Shown in pieces: positions 47,426 through 57,900 of a DNA stretch of 64,000 nt (position 1 is its first letter; every line of letters begins with the position of its first letter). The position numbers and the translations under genes are program-made. The DNA lies in assembly GCF_005239225.2 (NCBI RefSeq), contig NC_133296.1:12586001-12650000 (forward strand). Direction: 5' to 3'. Source of the DNA: Populus alba. Its lineage: Eukaryota > Streptophyta > Magnoliopsida > Malpighiales > Salicaceae. The notes under the pieces are model-generated. The model was given only the letters and a program-made list of their open reading frames with translations. It was not told where the DNA came from and did no database searches.

Positions 47426-48980
47426 TGATTAGTACTTAAAAGTGCATGTTTATCAAGGTTTTATATCATCATTTTGCACTTGAAGTATCAATAACTCCTT
47501 AACTAAAGTATGTTTTATAATAACAAGTTTGATATTATAAGATACCTTAATTTATGGTAAATGCTCATTTTAAATGCAGGACTATCACATAAATAAAAGG
47601 ATTGATTGATGAGTTTAAGCATTGAAAGTTAAAGGACAAAGAGATGGCCAAACTTAGAAAAGAGATGTCGGTGCAGTCCAAACTGGAACAGTGCTCGGTA
47701 ATTGGATCATATCTGGAGCTCTAGATCTCGGATTTAGGTCCATTTTATATGGATGGAAAGGTAAAACATAGGCCTACAACTTTCATTTGGACACCAAGAT
47801 CTAAGAAGGCCATTTTCAAGTCCAAAATATAGGAACAACGAAGAAGTCCGAAGCTGTCCTGCAGCCCAGACACTATTTAGTGTTTCAGCCCATATCTTTG
47901 AGTTCTAGAAGTCCAAATGACCTCATCTTTTTTTTGTTGGAAAGCTGAGACAATTTCCTAGAACATTCCTGAGGATTCTGGGCAAATTATGATGTTAGCA
48001 ATGACGTCTTGTTCAGACAAGAAGATAAGGATTGTTATCAAGTCAAGATATGGCCACCCACTCATCAATTAGTCAACAAATCAATAGTTTCAAATTTTGG
48101 CCTATAAAAGGAGGCACTTACCATGTATTGAGGCATCTTGGTTTCCAGATCAAGATCATGCTCTTTGCTTTCTCTCTTTGTATTGCTTATGTCTTGCTTT
48201 CATTAATATCAAGTTTATGCACTTCATTTCCTTTCTTTTACTTAGTTAACTTCTTTCTTCATTTATGTTCTTAATCTTGTTTATTTATGTTTCTTTCTTT
48301 CATTATGTTTAGTTAAGTTAATTATGTCAAGGTGAAAAGGGTACACTAATGGTGTAAGAATAAGTATATATATAAACTTAATATGGACCTTAACGTTGGA
48401 TACTAACATGTTTTATATTTGTTATCTTGTTCACTTTTAATACTTTGCTTGTTAAATGGTTAATCTAGATTTATGTTGTATAACACTTGGTACAACAAAT
48501 ACTTGGTACTTTTCATAGCCCATACTGTATGGTATAACCGACACCTGAGCTATAAAGGGACTTGATTTGTTGTTAACATAAGTTATAATCATGAATGCCT
48601 GCCAACATTTACAAGTATTAGCTTTATTCGAATAAGATAACTAATGTAATCATGTTAACAATTTATAATATGATTGGAACCTCCTTTATGTGTGGTTTCC
48701 AATTGAGTAATAAAAGTTTATATTATACTTGTTTGAAGTACCATTAGTGGATCTCTAACCTTGACATTTATTTTTATCGTTGTTTAATCCTTACATCAAC
48801 TTTACATCTCAAAGCTCTCTTTATTATTACTATTACTATTATTGTTATTTATTGTTGTTGTATTGTTATTTATAATTTATACAATTAACCTCTCTGTGGT
48901 TCGACCCCGGTCTTGCCGGGTTATTTATTACTTCGACACTCCTGCACTTGGGAGAAGACATCAAGCTTTTGGTCGTGTCA
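47426..48980 (+). repeat. 5' LTR of element B
   Basis: 1,555 bp, TGATTAGTACTT...GGTCGTGTCA, complete. It is preceded by A's gag with flanking 5-mer ATGGT (47421-47425); the matching duplication is not found at the far end of the B/C structure. Confidence 0.9.
48102..48110 (+). promoter_or_regulatory. TATA box of element B LTR
   Basis: CTATAAAAG followed by GAGGCACTTACC; the same motif is kept in A and in the central fragment. It should set the start of the genomic RNA. Confidence 0.65.
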
Positions 48981-48986
48981 AGTTTT

Positions 48987-49004
48987 TGGCGCCGTTGCCG
49001 GGGA
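48987..49004 (+). other. Primer binding site of element B (tRNA-Asp)
   Basis: TGGCGCCGTTGCCGGGGA, six bases after the LTR end. It is complementary to the 3' end of plant tRNA-Asp including CCA, the usual primer for Athila and Calypso elements. The identical 18 bases occur in A and C. Confidence 0.9.
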
Positions 49005-49215
49005 GGTAAATTCTTGTATAAATTATAATATTTATTTTTATTTTCTCTTTTCACTTTTCATTTTATTTAACTTTGTTTCTTTTGTTTTCTTTTGTTTTTT
49101 TTCTTCTCTTTTCTTTTCTTGCTTTTATTCTCTTCTTACACGTGCATGAGAGTTTTGGTCACGTACATTAAGTGGTAGACTTTGTAGTGGTATCCTCATC
49201 ATCATTTCAGAAAAT

Positions 49216-51400
49216 ATGGCCGAAGAAGATAATCAATCACTTCATAATGAGAATAATGAGAATAACCGTATGAGAACACTTTAGAGACCACATGAATCCC
49301 ACAAGAACAAGTGCACCCTCATGCATAGTTTTCCCTCCTGATGCATCTCATTTTAATTTTAAGCCAGGCATTATTCAACTTTTACCATTTTTCATGGCTT
49401 AGACTTAGAAAATCCATACTTGCATTTAAGGGAATTTGAGGAGGTCTGTAAATACCTATAATGACTCAAATTGTAGCATGAACACCATTCGATTAAAGCT
49501 TTTTTCCTTTTTCATTAAAAGATAAAGCTAAAACATGGCTACAAAATTTGAGACCAGGATCCATTCGTGCTTGGGATGATATGCAACAACAATTTTTTAA
49601 AGAAGTTTTTTCCATCTCATAGAACAAACTCTTTCAAAAGACAAATCATCACTTTTTCACTCAAAAAGCCAGGAGAAACATTTTACCAATGTTGGGATAG
49701 GTATCGAGATTTGCTTAATACTTGCCCACATCATGGTTTTGAAACATGGAGATTGGTTTCACATTTTTATGAAGGTTTAACACCTAGAGATAGGCAAATG
49801 GTTGAATTGATGTGCAATGGAACTTTTGAAGATAAAGACCCTAATGAAGCAATGGCAGTACCTAGACTTGCTAGCTGAAAAATGCTCAAAATTGGGACAC
49901 CACAGGTACTTATGAGGCACCAGGTAAAACTCAACCTCATACATCTAGTGGGGGTATGCACAACCTTAGGGAAGATCATGACCTCCAAGCCAAGTTTGCA
50001 TCTTTAGCTAGAAAAGTCGAGGCACTAGAATTAAAAAAGAGTGGTCAATTAAAATCTGTTCAAGACATTGTGTGTCAAATCTGTGAAACAAATGAGCACT
50101 CAACAAATGATTGTCCAACTTTGCCTTCTTTCAAGGAATGCCTCCATGAACAAGCCATGCTTTAAACAGTTTCCAAAGGCCCAACCATAACCCATACTCG
50201 CAAACATACAATCCTGGTTGGAGAAATCACCCAAATTTTAGTTGGAAGAGTGATAGCAACAATGCACAAACTTCACATCCACCGTTTCAAGCACACCATA
50301 ATTTCCAAAATTCTCATGGATATGCACCTCCTTATGCTCCACCTCCTAGAAGAAATTTTGAGGAAACATTGCATGCATTCATTGAAAAGCAAGAGACAAT
50401 CAATACTCAACTTGCTCAAAGCATGACCGATTTTAAAGATGCTCTTGCAAAATTAACAACTGCTCTCAGTTTCCAAGAGAAAGGTAAGTTTCCTTCTCAA
50501 CCACAGCAAAATCCAAAGGGGCAATACAATGCAAATGCAAGTGGTTCTGGAAGCCAACACATGGATCAAGTCAAATCAGTCATCACTCTTCGTAGTGGTA
50601 AGGTTATTGAAAAACCCATTCTTGAACCTTGTGAGAAAGATGATGAGTCTATCTCTGAGGGTAAGGAAGGGGTTGAACCTGAACATTGCAAAGAAAAGGC
50701 TGATTCCCCGCCAGCACTTCCATTTCCTCATGCCATGACCAAACAAAGGAAAGTCAATCACAACTCTGAAATCTTTGAAATTTTCAAACAGGTAAGGATC
50801 AATATACCTTTGTTGGATGCTATTAAACAGGTTCCTTCCTATGCTAAATTTTTGAAAGATCTGTGCACTGTGAAGAGGAAAACTGAAATGTGAAAAAAGA
50901 AAGCCTTTTTAGCCGAACAAGTAAGTGCCATTCTTCAGAACAATAATGCTTTGAAATATAAAGACCCTGGTTGTCCTACAATTTCTTGCTTTATTGGAGA
51001 ACATAAAATTGAAAGAGCCTTACTTGATCTTGGAGCTAGTGTGAATTTACTTCCATATTCAGTTTTTCAAAGTCTCAATCTAGGTGAGTTAAAACCAACT
51101 TCTGTAACTCTTTTACTCGCCGATAGATCTGTAAAAGTGCCTAGAGGAATAATTGAAGATGTGTTAGTACAAGTCGATAAATTCATTTATCCTGTGGATT
51201 TTATTGTCTTGGACACGCAACCTGTTGAAGCATGTAATTCATTTCCTATTATTTTAGGACGTCCGTTTCTTGCAACTTCTAATGCATTGATTAATTGTAG
51301 GAATGGACTCATGAAGTTATCTTTTTGGAAACATGACATTAGAGATGAATATTTTCAACGTTTGCAAGCAGCCTGGAGATGATAATGATTTACAAGAAGT
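49216..51400 (+). pseudogene. Element B gag-protease (frame-broken)
   Basis: Starts with the same MAEEDNQSLHNENN as C. Segments are identical in residues to C's intact 841-residue frame (for example the 172 residues from 50369 to about 50884). It is broken by single-base gains or losses, nearly all in homopolymers (an extra T in ACTTTAG at 49,281, an extra T in CAATTTTTTAAAG near 49,595, extra A in CTGAAAAATGC near 49,880). Almost no substitutions separate the arms. Either very recent decay or uncorrected long-read errors. Confidence 0.8.
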
Positions 51401-52211
51401 AGATCATATTGAAGAATTAGTTCATGATCAACTTGAATCTACTTTGAGTAAAATTGAGTTGGATGAATATGAAGATTTGCAAATGATTTATTCTCAGGAA
51501 GAAATCACGGATGAAAAAGGCACCGAAAATATTGATGCCGATCTTTTGTCAAGAGTGACAACAGATTTGACATTTGACATCCCACCAATCGATGATTACT
51601 TTCCTGAAGAATCCTTACTTTCTCTCAGTTCAATGCCTTGGTTTGCTAAAAATATCAATTTTCTTGCAACAGGAGATTTGCCAGCTAACTGGAGTACCGA
51701 AGACAAAGGAAAGTTTTTGAACGAAGTGAAGAACTTTTACTTAGATGACCCTTACTTATTCAAAAATTGTCCTGATCAAATATTTCAAAAATGCATTCCC
51801 GACAATGAGGTAAGTAATGTCATTAAACTTTGTCATTCTGAAGCATGTGGGAGTCAATTCTCATCAAGAGAGACGACTGCAAAAATCTTACAAAATGGAT
51901 TTTATTGGCCCACCATGTTCAAGGACACACATGCATTCTGCAAAACTTGTGAAAATTGTCAAAAAGTTGATACTGGTCAAAAAGTTTTGCTTTATAATTC
52001 TCAACTCCATTTATTTCCTGAAAAACTAAGATCAAGATGGAGCGGTCCATTTATTTTGAAACATGTGTATCCTTATGGGGCTCTTGATATTAAGAATCCA
52101 AAGAATGACAATGTTTTGAAGGTAAATGAACATCGTTTAAAAGCTTACTTTGCTGAGTTTCCTAGTGAAAATGAATCCATTGGTTTGAATAATCTTATTG
52201 ATAAAGGTTGA
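51333..52211 (+). pseudogene. Element B remnant pol: protease tail, RNase H end, integrase ends fused
   Basis: 292 codons. The protease linker ([10 protein letters not shown]) joins directly to the RNase H end ([15 protein letters not shown]). The integrase H2C2 finger (CKTCENCQK) then joins directly to the integrase C-terminus ([18 protein letters not shown]). No polymerase, RNase H or integrase catalytic residues remain. The same joints exist in C, so they were fixed before B and C separated. Confidence 0.8.
51957..51990 (+). other. Deletion scar in integrase with short direct repeat
   Basis: GTCAAAAAGTT occurs twice, separated by GATACTG, at the point where ~750 bp of integrase core present in A is missing. 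The arrangement is that of a template jump or repeat-mediated deletion. Confidence 0.6.
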
Positions 52212-52419
52212 TTATTTTGTTTTTCTCACATTTTTTTTTGCTTTTTAGTGTGACTTTTGTTTTGCTAGTCTCTCACCCCGGTCAAATGGCGGATAACGGT
52301 ACTCCGTGACTCTTAAGTCGGTTCTTTCAGTTTCCCAAATAACTGATATTTGTATATATTTGTACAATTCTCTGCTCTTTCTCCCTTCTTTGAATATTTT
52401 CCCCAATTCTAATTTTAAA

Positions 52420-52968
52420 ATGGACACCACTCTTGAAAAGTTGAAAAGGTATTTTCCCGCTCTGCATCAGAATGCGATTACAAAAATTTACCGTGCTAGG
52501 TGTGCAAGATTGAGGTTGTTAATGAATCATGGAATTCCTGAAGATATTCGTTGGCTGATTGAAGCAAAGGTCCGATTATCAGGTGAGTCCTCCAATTCTT
52601 TCATTTCACACATGCCTGGAACAGGTAAAAGTACTTTTGCAAGGAAACGTCGTGCAAAACGACTGAAAGTCTGTCACAGATGTGCCAGATGGACTTGTAA
52701 TGCAACATGTCGTTCTTTAGGAATGGTATCTGTAAACCGTGAAGATAAGATACAATTCATTAAGGATGGCCTGAGTAAGGGGTCTTTAGATAATCTTTTG
52801 TTGACCCTTGAGACGCATCCTAGTGGAGATGTGCATCGTGTAATTCATGATTTATGGCCACAATTCCATAAAGAACATGATCGACTTAGTCTTGGGAATC
52901 TGACTAAAAAAGACCCTGTTTGCCGGTTTTTAAGAAAACTGGATGGGAAGCCTATCCCCGACCCATAG
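52420..52968 (+). CDS. Accessory ORF of element B, viral nucleic-acid-binding-protein-like
   Basis: 182 residues, intact, nine substitutions from A's copy with no length change. The basic patch 75-81 (R/K) and Cys 85, 88, 93, 97 are conserved. It is one of only two large frames kept by the non-autonomous derivative, the other being gag-protease. This suggests it acts in cis or on the element's own RNA or DNA, or is needed in the particle. The start is the ATG at 52420, shared with A; the upstream 38 open codons differ between copies and are probably untranslated. See the entry at 41494-42042 for the family argument. Confidence 0.72.
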   Translation: MDTTLEKLKRYFPALHQNAITKIYRARCARLRLLMNHGIPEDIRWLIEAKVRLSGESSNSFISHMPGTGKSTFARKRRAKRLKVCHRCARWTCNATCRSLGMVSVNREDKIQFIKDGLSKGSLDNLLLTLETHPSGDVHRVIHDLWPQFHKEHDRLSLGNLTKKDPVCRFLRKLDGKPIPDP

Positions 52969-53285
52969 AGGGCGTTTAAGCCGTTCTTGGACGTAAAACC
53001 AAGGGAAGATGTGAGCCACAATCACAACTACCTGTACATACATGCTTTGTCAAAATAAAGTAAAAAGCTTAGATTAGATTTGAGCCTTCATTTATGAAAC
53101 CTTGTGTCTTTTGGTTTTATTAATAGCATAGTATTTTGTTTTGTTACTTCTTATATTTGTTTAAGTGTGTTTCAGGTTTGTCATTGTTTGTTGTTTCAGG
53201 TGATGTCTTCTATACTCTATCTTTCTACCTTAGGACATTGAGGACAATGTCTCGTTTTGGTTGGGGGGAGAGGGTAGTAGTTTAT

Positions 53286-53334
<49 letters not shown>

Positions 53335-53688
53335 AACCAACTAACTGTTTTTGTTTTTAAAAAAACCATTTGGCAAAACTGTTATTACTAGGATGGCAGA
53401 GTAAAGAGGAATTATTCTTGAGACGCATCTTAGTAAAAATTTTCTAATGGTTATTTGCAATATTCATAACAAGGCCTATTAGATACTTCTTGAAAATATT
53501 CAGGTTTACAAACTCTCGCATTGTTATCACTTTGATTCTGCTCATATACTCATTTAACAAGTATTATTAAACCTTCATTTTCACACACACACTTTAACAT
53601 ATGATTGTGGGTTGCACATTGGATTATTACATTAATTATGTTCTTTTTGTTGAAGGTAACAACTAAGGGAAAGGATAGTATATAATTT

Positions 53689-53728
<40 letters not shown>

Positions 53729-54146
53729 ATAGTATTGATGATAATAAAACGTGGATAAGTTTGGTTTCGTAGCCTCCCTAACCTAAGCAATTAAGCCCGA
53801 AGGGGTGTTTTAACACCTAATACCCTAAAGTCAACTGACTTGGGAGCTATTGGCCCAAAGCTTGTTACATGGGTTAAGGAGAAAAGCTTAAGGGAATCAA
53901 ACATTGCACTATCTACGTATCAGTATCTGCAACCCGAGTTGTTAAGCTCGTAGGGTGTCTCAACACCTAATGCCCTAAGATCAACTGGTCTGGGAGTCAT
54001 TAGCCTAAAAACTCGTTACACGGGTTAAAGATACATTGTGTTTTAAGTTGTATGTGTATATAAAAAAAAAAAAGATAAAAAAAAAAGAAGAAGAAGAAGA
54101 AGAAAAATAATAATCCCAACCCAAGGAAGTTCACCTTAAACATTTG
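52969..54146 (+). other. Element B 3' non-coding region
   Basis: Contains the second polypurine-like tract (about 53,252-53,275), a poly-A run of ~45 (53,287-53,331), another A run at 53,691-53,725 and the paired 151-bp repeats. A 66-codon frame ending in poly-Lys at 53136-53336 is a read-through of the A run, not a gene. Confidence 0.7.
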
Positions 54147-55019
54147 GCCTGCCAACATAAATAATACAAAGATAAGAACATAAATGAGAAAGAAGTTAAC
54201 TAAGTAAAAGAAAGGAAATGAAGTGCATAAACTTGATATTAATGAAAGCAAGACATAAGCAATACAAAGAGAGAAAGCAAGAGCATGATCTTGATCTGGA
54301 AACCAAGATGCCTCAATACATGGTAAGTGCCTCCTTTTATAGGCCAAAATTTGAAACTATTGATTTGTTGACTAATTGATGAGTGGGTGGCCATATCTTG
54401 ACTTGATAACAATCCTTATCTTCTTGTCTGAACAAGACGTCATTGCTAACATCATAATTTGCCCAGAATCCTCAGGAATGTTCTAGGAAATTGTCTCAGC
54501 TTTCCAACAAAAAAAAAGATGAGGTCATTTGGACTTCTAGAACTCAAGATATGGGCTGAACACTAAATAGTGTCTGGGCTGCAGGACAGCTTCGGACTTC
54601 TTCGTTGTTCCTATATTTTGGACTTGAAAATGGCCTTCTTAGATCTTGGTGTCCAATGAAAGTTGTAGGCCTATGTTTTACCTTTCCATCCATATAAAAT
54701 GGACCTAAATCCGAGATCTAGAGCTCCAGATATGATCCAATTACCGAGCACTGTTCCAGTTTGGACTGCACCGACATCTCTTTTCTAAGTTTGGCCATCT
54801 CTTTGTCCTTTAACTTTCAATGCTTAAACTCATCAATCAATCCTTTTATTTATGTGATAGTCCTGCATTTAAAAATGAGCATTTACCATAAATTAAGGTA
54901 TCTTATAATATCAAACTTGTTATTATAAAAACATACTTTAGTTAAGGAGTTATTGATACTTCAAGTGCAAAAATGATGATATAAAACCTTGATAAACATG
55001 CACTTTTAAGTACTAATCA
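54147..55019 (-). repeat. Truncated 3' LTR of element C (first ~870 bp)
   Basis: The minus strand starts TGATTAGTAC at 55,019 next to a polypurine tract and runs to about LTR position 870, where it meets the broken end of B. It includes the TATA box (about 54,328-54,344). This is the spacer of the B/C inverted structure. Confidence 0.8.
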
Positions 55020-56078
55020 CACCCCCCAACCAGCTTATTACTAGTCCCTAGTAATCTAAAGCGTTAAAATAGAGAAACAATTTGCAAGTTTCACAAAGCA
55101 AGCATTCATCATTCAACTTCCATTAATCTATCCAGATAAACAAACTCTCATTAAATTTATATTACTGCTTCATACTTCTTAAACAAGATATTAATAAACC
55201 TTCTTTTTATGTGCTCAATATATGAAAACATAGATGATGGGGCTTTTGTTGGAAGAAAACAATATTATGTTCAAATGTTTAAGGTGAAACTTCCTTGGGT
55301 TGGGATTATTATTTTTCTTCTTCTTCTTCTTCTTTTTTTTTTTTATCTTTTTTTTTTTTATATACACATACAACTTAAAACACAATGTATCTTTAACCCG
55401 TGTAACGAGTTTTAGGCTAATGACTCCCAGACCAGTTGATCTTAGGGCATTAGGTGTTGAGACACCCCTACGAGCTTAACAACTCGGGTTGCAGATACTG
55501 ATACGTAGATAGTGCAATGTTTGATTCCCTTAAGCTTTTCTCCTTAACCCATGTAACAAGCTTTGGGCCAATAGCTCCCAAGTCAGTTGACTTTAGGGTA
55601 TTAGGTGTTAAAAACACCCCTTCGGGCTTAATTGCTTAGGTTAGGGAGGCTACTAAACCAAACTTATCCACGTTTTATTATCATCAATACTATCTCTTTT
55701 TTTTTTTTTTTTTTTTTTTTTTTGAAAATTATATACTATCCTTTTCCCTTAGTTGTTACCTTCAACAAAAGAACATAATTAATGTAATAATCCAATGTGC
55801 AACCCACAATCATATGTTAAAGTGTGTGTGTGAAAATGAAGGTTTAATAATACTTGTTAAATGAGTATATGAGCAGAATCAAGTGATAACAATGCGAGAG
55901 TTTGTAAACCTGAATATTTCAAGAAGTATTCTAATAGGCCTTGTTATGAATATTGCAAATAACCATTAGAAAATTTTTACTAAGATGCGTCTCAAGAATA
56001 ATTCCTCTTTACTCTGCCATCCTAGTAATAACAGTTTTGCCAAATGGTTTTTTTAAAAACAAAAACAGTTAGTTGGTT

Positions 56079-56118
<40 letters not shown>

Positions 56119-56437
56119 ATAAACTACTACCCTCTCCCCCCAACCAAAACGAGACATTGTCCTCAATGTCCTAAGGTAGAAAGATAGAGTATAGAAGACA
56201 TCACCTGAAACAACAAACAATGACAAACCTGAAAACACACTTAAACAAATATAAGAAGTAACAAAACAAAATACTATGCTATTAATAAAACCAAAAGACA
56301 CAAGGTTTCACAAATGAAGGCTCAAATCTAATCTAAGCTTTTTACTTTATTTTGACAAAGCATGTATGTACAGGTAGTTGTGATTGTGGCTCACATCTTC
56401 CCTTGGTTTTACGTCCAAGAACGGCTTTAAACGCCCT
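55020..56437 (-). other. Element C 3' non-coding region and polypurine tract
   Basis: The polypurine tract (minus GGTTGGGGGGTG) is at 55,020-55,031. The paired 151-bp repeats lie at about 55,390-55,650, T runs (A on the element strand) at 55,692-55,723 and 56,081-56,116, and the second polypurine-like tract near 56,128-56,152. 55,032-55,271 is absent from B. No gene. Confidence 0.7.
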
Positions 56438-56990
56438 CTATGGGTCGGGGATAGGCTTCCCATCCAGTTTTTCTTAAAAACCGGCAAACAGGGTCTTTTT
56501 TAGTCAGATTCCCAAGACTAAGTCGATCATGTTCTTTATGGAATTGTGGCCATAAATCATGAATTACACGATGCACATCTCCACTAGGATGCGTCTCAAG
56601 GGTCAACAAAAGATTATCTAAAGACCCCTTACTCAGGGCCATCCTTAATGAATTGTATCTTATCTTCACGGTTTACAGATACCATTCCTAAAAGAACGAC
56701 ATGTTGCATTACAAGTCCATCTGGCACATCTGTGACAGACTTTCAGTCGTTTTGCACGACGTTTCCTTGCAAAAGTACTTTTACCTGTTCCAGGCATGTG
56801 TGAAAATGAAAGAATTGGAGGACTCACCTGATAATCGGACCTTTGCTTCAATCAGCCAACGAATATCTTCAGGAATTCCATGATTCATTAACAACCTCAA
56901 TCTTGCACACCTAGCACGGTAAATTTTTGTAATCGCATTCTGATGCAGAGCGGGAAAATACCTTTTCAACTTTTCAAGAGTGGTGTCCAT
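56438..56990 (-). pseudogene. Element C accessory ORF (frame-broken)
   Basis: The same ORF as 52420-52968, broken by single-base gains: at about 56,636 (GGCCCTGAG in place of GGCCTGAG on the minus strand), near 56,692 and near 56,804. Readable segments match B almost residue for residue. The breaks fall in short homopolymers, so the true frame may be open. Confidence 0.75.
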
Positions 56991-57245
56991 TTTAAAATTA
57001 GAATTGGGGAAAATATTCAAAGAAGGGAGAAAGAGCAGAGAATTGTACAAATATATACAAATATCAGTTATTTGGGAAACTGAAAGAACCGACTTAAGAG
57101 TCACGGAGTACCGTTATCCGCCATTTGACCGGGTGAGAGACTAGCAAAACAAAAGTCACACTAAAAAGCAAAAAAAAAATGTGAGAAAAACAAAATAATC
57201 AACCTTTATCAATAAGATTATTCAAACCAATGGATTCATTTTTCA

Positions 57246-57900
57246 CTAGGAAAACTCAGCAAAGTAAGCTTTTAAACGATGTTCATTTACCTTCAAAACA
57301 TTGTCATTCTTTGGATTCTTAATATCAAGAGCCCCATAAGGATACACATGTTTCAAAATAAATGGACCGCTCCATCTTGATCTTAGTTTTTCAGGAAATA
57401 AATGGAGTTGAGAATTATAAAGCAAAACTTTTTGACCAGTATCAACTTTTTGACAATTTTCACAAGTTTTGCAGAATGCATGTGTGTCCTTGAACATGGT
57501 GGGCCAATAAAATCCATTTTGTAAGATTTTTGCAGTCGTCTCTCTTTGATGAGAATTGACTCCCACATGCTTCAGAATGACAAAGTTTAATGACATTACT
57601 TACCTCATTGTCGGGAATGCATTTTTTGAAATATTTGATCAGGACAATTTTTGAATAAGTAAGGGTCATCTAAGTAAAAGTTCTTCACTTCGTTCAAAAA
57701 ACTTTCCTTTGTCTTCGGTACTCCAGTTAGCTGGCAAATCTCCTGTTGCAAGAAAATTGATATTTTTAGCAAACCAAGGCATTGAACTGAGAGAAAGTAA
57801 GGATTCTTCAGGAAAGTAATCATCGATTGGTGGGATGTCAAATGTCAAATCTGTTGTCACTCTTGACAAAAGATCGGCATCAATATTTTCGGTGCCTTTT
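57246..57900 (-). pseudogene. Element C remnant pol (RNase H end and integrase ends)
   Basis: The counterpart of 51,500-52,211, with the same two deletion joints. A one-base gain in an A/T run near 57,700 takes the gag-protease frame out of phase before the integrase finger; another lies near 57,545. Confidence 0.75.

Larger units (their letters stand above)
47426..54146 (+). mobile_element. Element B: non-autonomous Athila-type derivative (3' truncated)
   Basis: Complete 5' LTR, primer site, gag-protease, shortened pol remnant, accessory ORF and 3' non-coding region up to 54,146, where it ends abruptly without polypurine tract or 3' LTR. RT and most of RNase H are deleted, as is the integrase catalytic core. 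Near-identical in inverted orientation to 55,272-61,060 (element C). Confidence 0.85.

Noticed and set aside
53136..53336. 66-codon frame ending in poly-lysine
   Set aside because: Read-through of a poly-A run in the element 3' non-coding region; the same applies to its mirror at 56077-56301.
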